From: a bacterium BMS3Abin14
Lineage (GTDB): Bacteria > BMS3Abin14
Reading direction: 5' to 3'
Assembly: GCA_002897695.1 (NCBI GenBank)
Contig: BDTG01000025.1
Location: 1-19,406 of the forward strand
DNA length: 19,406 bases
This document shows, in pieces, positions 14,421-19,406 of this stretch (positions are counted from its first letter, which is position 1; every line of letters begins with the position of its first letter). The notes beneath the pieces were generated by a model. It saw nothing but the letters and a program-made list of their open reading frames with translations, was not told the DNA's origin and ran no database searches. Made by a program: the position numbers and the translations under genes.

Positions 14421-14455
14421 GCTTTTGCCCATTGACGAGAGCAAATTTCATTGGA

Positions 14456-14773
14456 TTATTTCTTCCTCACGGAACGCCTTTGTGTTCCCCCCATATTCTT
14501 AACGGTACCTGACACCCCAACTTTCTTCATAGCTGCCACAGCTTTTCCCATGTCCTTTTGAGGTACCTGCAAAACTTTCTGCGGTTTACCACTGGATTTC
14601 AATCTGCGAGCAGCTTTATCCAAGCCTTGCTGAGTGCCACTTCGCTCCACCTCGGTGCCTTTTTTTGCTGTGGCCGCATCAAGATTTCTATTGCGCGAAA
14701 TTGGAACCTCTGTTTTCCCTGATTTCCCGGCGGCCTCGGATTTGGCTCTTTTGTGGCTATTAGATTCAGACAT
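14456..14773 (-). CDS. Small basic protein of unknown function
   Basis: 105 residues from ATG 14773. This is chosen over an upstream ATG at 14821 because AAAGGAG lies about 7 bp before it and the text MSESNSHKRAKSEAAGK looks like a true start. It is strongly basic and hydrophilic, rich in Lys, Arg, Ser and Gly, with no membrane segment and no motif I can name. A central block, GLDKAARRLKSSGKPQKVL, followed by MGKAVAAMKKVGVSGTVKNM, suggests two short amphipathic helices. It is the last of three minus-strand genes after the XRE-ImmA and PIN-like genes, 55 bp from the latter, and may be a nucleic-acid-binding accessory of that module. No function is assigned. Confidence 0.6.
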   Translation of the reverse strand: MSESNSHKRAKSEAAGKSGKTEVPISRNRNLDAATAKKGTEVERSGTQQGLDKAARRLKSSGKPQKVLQVPQKDMGKAVAAMKKVGVSGTVKNMGGTQRRSVRKK

Positions 14774-14828
14774 GATTAAGCTCCTTTGAGTATGAACCCG
14801 TTTATAACGTAGGTTCTTCAATTCGTTC

Positions 14829-15350
14829 CTATGTCAGGGCACCGAGTACCACTTTCGTTTTAGTACTTGACAACCAGGCGTCCTGGTATTGAGTTCTAAG
14901 TTGTCTTAAGATCGCTCTTCCAACACCCGCCTCTCGAGCTAAGGCATCCAAGGATGTCCATGAATCCAACCATCCCAATTCACGGGCAGCTATTATTGCC
15001 GCTTTATCCGGTGTTAATACCAGTATGTCCTGCGAAGGTAGGATCTCGTCTGCATAGAGTCGGGCAAGAAGTTGTTGTTCTCCATCGTCCAAAACGTAGC
15101 ACTCAGAATGAGATAGTACGAGTTTGACGATTTCAGCTTGGCTAACCTGATGCACACTAGTAAGCCTTTCTCTCAACTCATTCTCGGACACGTGGATATA
15201 GCCTGGTTTATCTGGGTTGCCGGAAGTAGATTCGCGGACACATTTTTCTACCGTCTCTATGGAAAACGAACCACAGATTGCATTCCAGCAACCCACCCTA
15301 TGAGCTTCAAGAATTACGTTCGTGTCAACGAAGACCCTCTCTCCCGCCAT
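14829..15350 (-). CDS. PIN-like domain protein (putative ribonuclease toxin)
   Basis: 173 residues from ATG 15350. A TTG at 15365 overlapping the previous stop (TTGA) would add five residues; neither has a clear ribosome binding site, so translation is probably coupled to the upstream gene. It starts VFVDTNVILEAHRVG, the first acidic strand of PIN nucleases. Further acidic positions are DDGEQQLLARLYADE and LTPDKAAIIAARELGW, consistent with a PIN active site. PIN proteins are Mg-dependent RNases, often toxins. Its position directly behind an XRE-ImmA/IrrE gene suggests a regulated toxin whose partner binds the promoter and perhaps senses or cleaves something. Family placement is moderate; the function is inferred. 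Confidence 0.7.
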   Translation of the reverse strand: MAGERVFVDTNVILEAHRVGCWNAICGSFSIETVEKCVRESTSGNPDKPGYIHVSENELRERLTSVHQVSQAEIVKLVLSHSECYVLDDGEQQLLARLYADEILPSQDILVLTPDKAAIIAARELGWLDSWTSLDALAREAGVGRAILRQLRTQYQDAWLSSTKTKVVLGALT

Positions 15351-15361
15351 TTCATCACGTC

Positions 15362-16483
15362 TCAAAGATCGAATGGGACAACTAAGTTGTATTGCTTGAA
15401 AAGATCGGCTAACCCGCGGAGGTTTGTACCTAATGTCTTTGCGGCTTTCCGGGCAGACAGGTCACCATGGGCTAATGTTTCCTGGAGCATTTCCATGAAG
15501 TTCGAAGAGAAGAGGTTCGGTACGGAATATTCTGAGAGATCCTGCCTTCTTGCCGACAACTCGCAACGCACAAGATCATCTATGATTTTAAGGTTAAAAA
15601 GCCGCCAGGAAAATGCCATTGGAGTTACCCTGAATACTGAGGAGATTTCGTAAAGGTAGTCGATCTCCGTGACCTTATCCAAATCCAGGATCTTTTCCAC
15701 GGACGATTCTGGCATCAGGAGAGCAGACGCAAAGTTGTCAGCCAACTGTTCCATTCGTCTTGCGTTAAGGCCCATTTCGAAGCCTTTTAACTCCCGGTGA
15801 TCAGGGGTCATGGCGTCCCAAGTGAGTATGTGAAAAAGCTCGTGGGCAAGATCCCAGTTCTGGCGACCGGGCGGTTCGTTCCTGTTGATTAAAATTACGG
15901 CCAGATCTCTGAGTGAGCAGGCTGCACCCGAAATCCACTCACCACCGTCACCTTGAATCGTGTCAACATGCAGGACAGGGATATCAAGCCTGTTCTCCAC
16001 GCTTTCCAGAAGCCGCTCACCAGGAAACATTCCGAGTTCCAGTTCCTTAACAAGACTTTCTGCACCTTTCTGGGCATCTTCATAGCTGGAGGTGGCCGAG
16101 ATCCTTAACGAGTACTTCAGCGCACTCGGTTTCCGTCCTTTTGACTCCCGCAACCAGCGGAGTATTCCGATCCACTTACCTGCTTTCAACTCGAAATCCT
16201 CAAGCTCCTCCTGCGAAAGAGCAGAGTCGGCTCTCCAGGAGAACTGGCCCTCACCGGCAATAACGAATGGATCAATGAAAAATTCTATGTCACGATCAAG
16301 AGACGCGCATATCCGCATCAATTCTTCCGGTTTGAGTGCTCTCTTGCCTTTTTCCAGATCTGAAACGGTTTGCCGATCCTTGAAGCCGAGTTCTTCGGCA
16401 AGCCGCTGCTGCGACCAATTTGAAGATTCACGTGCCGCCTTAATCCTGTAGCCGATCATTCTCTGTGAGATATGATCCAACAC
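15362..16483 (-). CDS. XRE-family DNA-binding / ImmA-IrrE metallopeptidase fusion
   Basis: 373 residues from GTG 16483, with GGGAGG 5 bp upstream. An HTH_XRE domain occupies about residues 8-72 (IKAARESSNWSQQRLAEELG ... TVSDLEKGKRALKPEEL). A linker of about 120 residues follows, then a zinc-peptidase core with HELFH (214-218) and the downstream acidic EQLADNFASALLMP (Glu245 as likely third ligand). This is the ImmA/IrrE architecture. Such fusions act as repressors, some cleaving a partner repressor in response to stress, and recur as antitoxin-like partners in toxin-antitoxin and phage-immunity modules. Its promoter carries a matching palindrome (16559-16573). The stop overlaps the next gene's alternative start, indicating an operon with the PIN-like gene. 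Confidence 0.88.
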   Translation of the reverse strand: MLDHISQRMIGYRIKAARESSNWSQQRLAEELGFKDRQTVSDLEKGKRALKPEELMRICASLDRDIEFFIDPFVIAGEGQFSWRADSALSQEELEDFELKAGKWIGILRWLRESKGRKPSALKYSLRISATSSYEDAQKGAESLVKELELGMFPGERLLESVENRLDIPVLHVDTIQGDGGEWISGAACSLRDLAVILINRNEPPGRQNWDLAHELFHILTWDAMTPDHRELKGFEMGLNARRMEQLADNFASALLMPESSVEKILDLDKVTEIDYLYEISSVFRVTPMAFSWRLFNLKIIDDLVRCELSARRQDLSEYSVPNLFSSNFMEMLQETLAHGDLSARKAAKTLGTNLRGLADLFKQYNLVVPFDL

Positions 16484-16500
16484 ATCTCCCTCCCTTCCAA

Positions 16501-16526
16501 TACACTCTCCCCTTACACTCTCCCCT
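16501..16526. repeat. Perfect 13-bp tandem duplication in the XRE leader
   Basis: TACACTCTCCCCT is repeated head-to-tail (16501-16513 and 16514-16526). On the minus strand this lies in the untranslated leader of the XRE-ImmA gene, upstream of its ribosome binding site. Confidence 0.7.
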
Positions 16527-16533
16527 CAAATCA

Positions 16534-16573
16534 ATAATAATCTTGCGAATCACAAAAGGCAAGAAATTCTTGC
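16534..16573 (-). promoter_or_regulatory. XRE-ImmA promoter with overlapping palindromic operator
   Basis: On the minus strand TTGCCT (16562-16557), 17 bp, then TATTAT (16539-16534) form a promoter. The palindrome GCAAGAAATTCTTGC (16559-16573, 7-bp arms around one base) overlaps the -35, and a second half site AATCTTGC lies at 16539-16546, next to the -10. The layout suits autorepression by the XRE domain. Confidence 0.5.
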
Positions 16574-16609
16574 ATTTTAGTATCAGCAAGATTGACAGGG
16601 TGTCTCAGG

Positions 16610-17286
16610 TTGAAATTTAACTGGGCGGAGATCCCCCTCGTCTTCCTGACATTGCCTGCCTATGCCGCGGCTTTCAGCGGTCTGATAATCGGTGTCGTGG
16701 ATGGAGATACGATCGATGTCATGCATAACGGCAAAGCGGAACGAATCCGCCTCTACGGCATTGACTGTCCGGAGAAAAACCAACCGTACGGTAAAAAGTC
16801 CAAATGGTTCACCTCCACCCTGGCCTTCAGGAAGATCGTCACCGTAATCACAAAGGCCACGATCGCTATGGTAGAACGATCGGAGAGGTGATCCTCCCGG
16901 ATGGAGACAGCCTGAACAGTGAACTCGTCAGGACCGGCTATGCCTGGTGGTACAGGAAGTATGCCTCGAAGAATTTTGAACTGATGATCCTGCAGGACAC
17001 TTCGAGGAAACTGAACGCGGGACTATGGGCCGATACCGCGCCGGTAGCTCCGTGGGAGTTCAGGCGAAGAAGGAAAAAAAGTTCGAGACCCCAGACCCCG
17101 AGAAAAGTTTCCGCAAGAAAAAATGCTCTTACACCTGGTGCCCCCAACTATCTCTGTGACATCCTGAAAAGACTGGAAACCTGCTGGTCCGCCGTAGCTC
17201 CATGGAGCGAAGGGGGAAGAATGTCGGGTAGAAAATCAAGGAGAAAAATTCCCGGCAGCAACTTCGCCCGGTACGCGCCATTCTAG
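16610..17286 (+). pseudogene. Secreted thermonuclease-like (SNase) gene with a frameshift
   Basis: The first frame gives a signal peptide (KFNWAEIPLVFLTLPAYAAA) then the staphylococcal-nuclease start VVDGDTIDV ... RLYGIDCPEKNQPYG and KWFTSTLAFRKIVTV. Near 16850 the frame is lost. The continuation KGHDRYGRTIGEVILPDG ... LVRTGYAWWYRKYA ... GLWADTAPVAPWEFRR is in the -1 frame, so about one base is missing around GTCACCGTAATC. All catalytic residues of the family (Asp, Arg, Asp, Glu, second Arg) are present across the two frames. Starts are TTG 16610 or TTG 16592; neither has a good ribosome binding site. The 3' end runs into a dispersed hairpin repeat (17176-17223). This could be a recent pseudogene or a sequencing error. 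Confidence 0.75.
17176..17223 (+). repeat. Hairpin repeat, left copy flanking the holin-like gene
   Basis: It contains GGTCCGCCGTAGCTCCATGG, with the 12-bp palindrome GCTCCATGGAGC at its centre and CGCC/GGGG arms. It is nearly identical to 17872-17920 (about 46 of 48 positions, same orientation). It forms the last codons of the thermonuclease frame. Confidence 0.7.
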
Positions 17287-17363
17287 CTTCCCCAAGATCC
17301 AAGGTTTTTTGGTATTATATTTAGTGGGGATGTTGCTCATCGGCTTTTGTCGGGAGGTTTATC

Positions 17364-17765
17364 ATGCGTTTTCTCATCAATTGGTTCATCTATACCCTTG
17401 CCATCGGAATTACCGCCTACATCCTGCCTGGAATTCGCCTGGACGGGGTTTTCACCGCCCTGGTAACGGCGGTGATCCTGGGGTTTGCCAATGGGTTCCT
17501 GCGGCCCGTCCTGTTCATCTTTACCCTTCCACTGACGCTCCTGACCCTGGGCCTTTTCACCTTCGTCCTCAACGCCCTCATGGTCCTGTTGGCCGCGGCC
17601 ATCGTACCGGGATTTCACGTGAACGGTTTCTGGTGGGCCCTCCTTTTCTCTCTGGCTCTGTCCATAGTGATGTTCTTCCTCGGGGAGATGACTGAACCGC
17701 GGGAACGCACTGTTCGCTACGTCAGGCACGGACCGGATGTGAGGCGGGAGAGGGATGTCAACTGA
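17364..17765 (+). CDS. Four-helix membrane protein of the phage-holin-like (Phage_holin_4_2) family
   Basis: 133 residues with a GGGAGG ribosome binding site (17349-17354). Four hydrophobic segments are visible (about 4-22, 28-50, 53-80 and 88-110), separated by RLDGVFTALVTAVILG, NGFLRPVLFIFTLPLTLLTL and PGFHVNGFWWA. This pattern, with the LRP....LPLT..T.G.F..V.NA core, is the widespread DUF360/holin_4_2 family. Despite the name its function in chromosomes is unknown, and nothing here indicates phage lysis. The C-terminal tail is charged and cytoplasmic (EPRERTVRYVRH). It stands alone between two direct repeats. Confidence 0.85.
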   Translation: MRFLINWFIYTLAIGITAYILPGIRLDGVFTALVTAVILGFANGFLRPVLFIFTLPLTLLTLGLFTFVLNALMVLLAAAIVPGFHVNGFWWALLFSLALSIVMFFLGEMTEPRERTVRYVRHGPDVRRERDVN

Positions 17766-17871
17766 TAAACTTCTCCGATAACCGTGCCAACGCAAAGCCG
17801 CCAGGGAAAGAGAGTGCGCCGCATTGTAGGCCAGGACAAACATTTCCTCTGGACCAAATCAATCACTGTGT

Positions 17872-17920
17872 GAAACCTGTTGGTCCGCCGTAGCTCCAGG
17901 GAGCGAAGGGGGAAGAAAAT
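17872..17920 (+). repeat. Hairpin repeat, right copy flanking the holin-like gene
   Basis: Direct repeat of 17176-17223, differing by about two substitutions and a 2-base insertion in the A-run. CCATGG in the centre is CCAGGG here, so the central palindrome is damaged. Confidence 0.7.
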
Positions 17921-17950
17921 GAGGTCCGGCTCCAGTGAGTCACCATCGTT
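17920..17950 (+). repeat. Dispersed repeat, copy 3 (diverged, partial)
   Basis: TGAGGTCCGGCTCCAGTGAG followed by TCACCATCGTT. The core TGAGGTCCGG and the ACCAT end match the copies at 14379-14420 and 18621-18663; the middle is longer and diverged. Confidence 0.45.
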
Positions 17951-18075
17951 GTGTGACGAACGGGTGGTAAAATAACACGTCCCGACGCCCTACGGCCGCA
18001 ACCCAAAGCCTCTCTTTGCACACCATTAAGTCATGGACGACGCCAGGAATTTCAGTTGAAATTAAGTCAGGCAAC

Positions 18076-18101
18076 AGCTATTCTTACTGGTAAGAATAGC
18101 T
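18076..18101 (+). promoter_or_regulatory. 26-bp palindrome abutting the AbrB-type antitoxin ribosome binding site
   Basis: AGCTATTCTTAC (18076-18087) and GTAAGAATAGCT (18090-18101) are perfect 12-bp arms separated by TG. The second arm touches the ribosome binding site GGGAGG (18102-18107). It is a natural operator for a dimeric AbrB/MazE-type autorepressor, and as RNA it would form a tight stem beside the start of translation. Confidence 0.65.
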
Positions 18102-18112
18102 GGGAGGTCATT

Positions 18113-18376
18113 ATGAAACCTTTTGCAACAACCAAAATGTCATCCAAGGGACAGATCGTAATCCCGGAGTCAATCCGCAAGAACCTGAAACTGGAGGCCG
18201 GCACGCAGTTCGTCGTGATCGCCGAGGATGATGTCGTAATCCTCAAGACGATCACCCCACCGTCCCTGGACGCTTTCGATGAAGTCATTTCCAAGGCTAG
18301 ACGACAGGCCAGGGAGGCCGGACTCACACGGGAATCGGTTAAGGATGCGCTTGCCAAGGTCCGCGAATCCCGATGA
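18113..18376 (+). CDS. AbrB/MazE-type (SpoVT-AbrB) antitoxin
   Basis: 87 residues from ATG 18113, chosen because GGGAGG lies 5 bp upstream; an open frame extends further upstream through the palindrome but without a start signal. The N-terminal swapped-hairpin DNA-binding domain is clear: TKMSSKGQIVIPESIRKNLK, then LEAGTQFVVIAEDDVVIL. The helical C-terminal half (about 50-87), ending ESVKDALAKVRESR, would bind a toxin. Its ATGA end overlaps the start of a PIN-toxin gene, the standard antitoxin-toxin arrangement. That toxin gene is truncated, so the antitoxin is now an orphan. It probably still represses its own promoter through the upstream palindrome. Confidence 0.88.
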   Translation: MKPFATTKMSSKGQIVIPESIRKNLKLEAGTQFVVIAEDDVVILKTITPPSLDAFDEVISKARRQAREAGLTRESVKDALAKVRESR

Positions 18377-18453
18377 AGGTGCTCCTGGATACCAATGTGT
18401 TCATTTCGGCGGTGTTCTTCGGCGGTGTTCCTGGAAAGATCCTCAAAGGTTGA
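18373..18453 (+). pseudogene. Truncated PIN-family toxin (26 codons)
   Basis: Translation from the ATG overlapping the antitoxin stop gives MKVLLDTNVFISAVFFGG followed by VPGKILKG and a stop. This is the canonical N-terminus of PIN-family toxins (first catalytic Asp in LLDTNVFIS), which normally have about 130-145 residues. The other acidic residues are gone, so no RNase activity is possible. At 18451-18454 the sequence switches directly to the tail of a thermonuclease gene. Confidence 0.8.
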
Positions 18454-18555
18454 TGGGCAGATGCCAAACCCGTGGCCCCATGGGAGTTCAGGAGGAGCGG
18501 GAGGGAAAGCGCCATTCGCCGGCAAGTCTTTGACTCTTCGCCCTGCGAAGGATGA
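18454..18555 (+). pseudogene. C-terminal fragment of a second thermonuclease-like gene
   Basis: One frame reads WADAKPVAPWEFRRSGRES, then about 14 further residues to a stop. It matches WADTAPVAPWEFRRRRKKS at the end of the thermonuclease pseudogene (about 17027-17083). The preceding GGTTGATGG is where a Gly-Leu-Trp codon run would be expected. It is a fragment of a paralogous SNase gene joined to the PIN stump. Confidence 0.72.
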
Positions 18556-18786
18556 AGATCTCATCCCCCTTCGCAATTATGGGAAGCGGTGATGATTATC
18601 AAGTAAAGACTCATTCATCCAAAACCTGAGGATGTGAGGTCCGGCCCCAGGCGTTACCATGTTAAAATCCCCAAAAGTGACGATTCAATATTCTTCAATT
18701 TGTATGATATTCGGCGAGGGCTGGCCTCAATATATTGGCCTCCAGGCAGTAGACAAAAGAAAAGCGGTCCCAACGGCCCGATTAAG
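18556..18786. other. Non-coding gap with one dispersed repeat
   Basis: Apart from the repeat copy at 18621-18663, I see nothing recognisable. Short open frames here lack ribosome binding sites and family resemblance. Confidence 0.5.
18621..18663 (+). repeat. Dispersed repeat, copy 4
   Basis: It begins AAAACCTGAGGATGTGAGGT and ends GCGTTACCATGTT. It is the copy closest to an apparent consensus, matching 14379-14420 (about 36 of 42) and the reverse complement of 239-266 (about 25 of 28). Confidence 0.65.
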
Positions 18787-19182
18787 TTACAGAAAAATAA
18801 GGTGTTTTCCCTTTTCCATTTCCACTACAATATCGCAGACATCTTGCAATTGTCTCGCAGGATATCCCCCTTTTGGATACGCAAGCTCAACATGTTTACC
18901 AGCATCTTTGACGATCTGAACAGCCTCCGAAAAATCGCCGTCGCCACTTACAAGAACCGCAACATCATACTGGCTTTTCAGACCCATCGAAACCATATCA
19001 ACCGCTAGGCGCACATCAACACCCTTTTCAATTGGTGATGCACCTGGGATCTTTTTAAGACGACCCAGTTTTACTTCAAAATATGGAAGCCTTCTAACTC
19101 TGCTAAAAAAAGCCTGCTGCTTCTTGTAGTCCATTTGATTTGTCTCTTGGTTAAGGGGCGCATTGTAATAATAAACTCTCAC
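18787..19182 (-). pseudogene. NYN-domain (LabA/DUF88-like) protein, 5' end cut off by an IS21-type element
   Basis: 131 codons remain. RVYYYNAPLNQE, KGVDVRLAVDMVSMG, VLVSGDGDFSEAVQIVKDAG and the final VELAYPKGGYP ... LQDVCDIVVEM are typical of NYN proteins, a PIN-related putative RNase fold. VDVRLAVDM and SGDGDF carry conserved acidic residues. The expected N-terminal strand with its first acidic residue (FIDGxN-type, about 35-45 residues) is absent. Upstream in frame there is a TGA six bases before the GTG at 19182, already inside the IS21-type end that begins at 19186. The apparent GTG is therefore an accident of truncation. The missing 5' part may lie beyond the IS, outside the window. Confidence 0.75.
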
Positions 19183-19185
19183 CAG

Positions 19186-19406
19186 TGCTCAGCGACAATT
19201 ATACTTCCCTGGTGACGACAATTACACTTCCCTACTAACCGGTGTTATTGGAGACTCCTCTTTAAGGAGGATGAGTCTTTATGATGACACCAGACAGGAA
19301 AGTGAGGAAGTTAATGGAGGAGTATCAAAAGACCTGGAACCTATCGAAGGCCGCATTGCGAACGGATCTGGATCCCAAGACGGCCCGCAAGTATCTCAAA
19401 GCAGGG
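19186..19406 (+). mobile_element. IS21-family element, left end (continues past the window)
   Basis: The element starts with TG (19186) in TGCTCAGCGACAATTATACT. CGACAATTATACTTCCCT (19193-19210) recurs as CGACAATTACACTTCCCT (19216-19233), 17 of 18 identical and 23 bp apart. Repeated terminal sites of this kind are characteristic of IS21-type ends. An istA-like gene begins at 19281 or 19284. The right end is outside the window. Confidence 0.75.
19284..19406 (+). CDS. istA: IS21-family transposase IstA, N-terminal part (runs off the window)
   Basis: At least 41 residues: MTPDRKVRKLMEEYQKTWNL, then SKAALRTDLDPKTARKYLKAG. This is the helix-turn-helix N-terminus of IS21-type transposases that binds the terminal repeats. 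ATG 19281 and ATG 19284 are adjacent, and AAGGAGG (19264-19270) is 10-13 bp upstream. The catalytic DDE domain and the helper ATPase IstB would follow outside the window. A second frame from ATG 19271 is also open, but it does not resemble a transposase. Confidence 0.8.
   Translation, partial: MTPDRKVRKLMEEYQKTWNLSKAALRTDLDPKTARKYLKAG

Larger units (their letters stand above)
13971..14455. other. Repeat mosaic between the transposase stump and the small basic protein gene
   Basis: There is no gene here, although the transposase frame stays open to 14378. The stretch contains GGAGACATGGAGACACGGAG, a large nested inverted repeat (14031-14178), a GGAACGTGGAACATGGAAC stretch (about 14230-14248) and one copy of the dispersed repeat (14379-14420). 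Confidence 0.6.
17766..18075. other. Non-coding gap with repeats
   Basis: I see no gene. The stretch contains the right copy of the hairpin repeat (17872-17920) running directly into a diverged copy of the dispersed repeat (17920-17950). The remainder holds nothing I recognise. Confidence 0.55.

Noticed and set aside
15138-15653. 171-codon + strand frame opposite the PIN-like and XRE-ImmA genes
   Set aside because: Antisense of two supported overlapping genes.
16790-16800. A5G run in the thermonuclease as a programmed -1 frameshift site
   Set aside because: Only five A residues (TAAAAAG), and conserved thermonuclease sequence continues in the original frame for about 50 bp beyond it, so the shift lies later.
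17364-17765. Prophage lysis cassette because of the holin-like label
   Set aside because: No endolysin, spanin or other phage gene is nearby; the family is widespread in bacterial chromosomes.
1-19406. CRISPR array, rRNA or tRNA genes, ModE-type operator upstream of modA
   Set aside because: Looked for and not seen; the repeats present are few, dispersed and irregularly spaced.

Overview
The window looks like a piece of chromosome from an anaerobic, respiring Gram-negative bacterium, most likely a Desulfobacterota/Desulfuromonadota-type ('deltaproteobacterial') lineage. This rests on the tetrathionate-reductase-type molybdoenzyme, the menaquinone-type prenyltransferase, the style of the short hairpin repeats and the moderately GC-rich genes. 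It is an inference from gene content, not a taxonomic match.

Left edge (1-2391): a 90-bp site with the anatomy of an integron attC, then about 500 bp of non-coding repeat-rich DNA with a good sigma70-type promoter. An AT-rich, probably acquired membrane-anchored HD-GYP gene (674-1951) follows, then 440 bp of repeats with a possible insertion-sequence end.

Molybdenum block (2392-9258, + strand): a UbiA/MenA-type prenyltransferase, then mobA, moeA, a mobA-like/mobB fusion, modA, modB and modC. Together they import molybdate (ModABC), insert it into molybdopterin (MoeA) and add GMP to make the bis-MGD cofactor (MobA, helped by MobB). The MobA-like half of the fusion has lost its nucleotide-binding loop and looks like a pseudoenzyme. 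A 13-bp-stem hairpin (9308-9340) separates this block from the convergent operon.

Enzyme block (13284-9352, - strand): a TtrB-like iron-sulfur subunit and a TtrA-like 1062-residue molybdopterin catalytic subunit with a twin-arginine signal, behind a strong promoter (13379-13351). This enzyme is the obvious local user of the cofactor. It is unusual: the TtrC/NrfD membrane anchor is absent from the window, the electron-transfer subunit has lost three cysteines of one cluster motif, and it ends in a CxxCH haem-type motif.

Accessory region (13423-19406): a mosaic of truncated mobile elements (IS1182-type transposase remnant, IS21-type element entering at the right edge), repeats, broken genes and toxin-antitoxin-like modules. 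Intact modules are an XRE-ImmA/IrrE regulator-protease with a PIN-like protein and a small basic protein (minus strand), a four-helix membrane protein of the phage-holin-like family, and an AbrB/MazE-type antitoxin preceded by a near-perfect 26-bp palindrome. Broken genes are a frameshifted secreted thermonuclease, a 26-codon stump of a PIN toxin joined directly to a second thermonuclease tail, and a NYN-domain gene cut by the IS21-type element. At least four copies of one dispersed repeat and several hairpin repeats lie in the gaps and probably drove the rearrangements.

No rRNA, tRNA or CRISPR array was seen. All family assignments come from reading motifs by eye; no database search was run.
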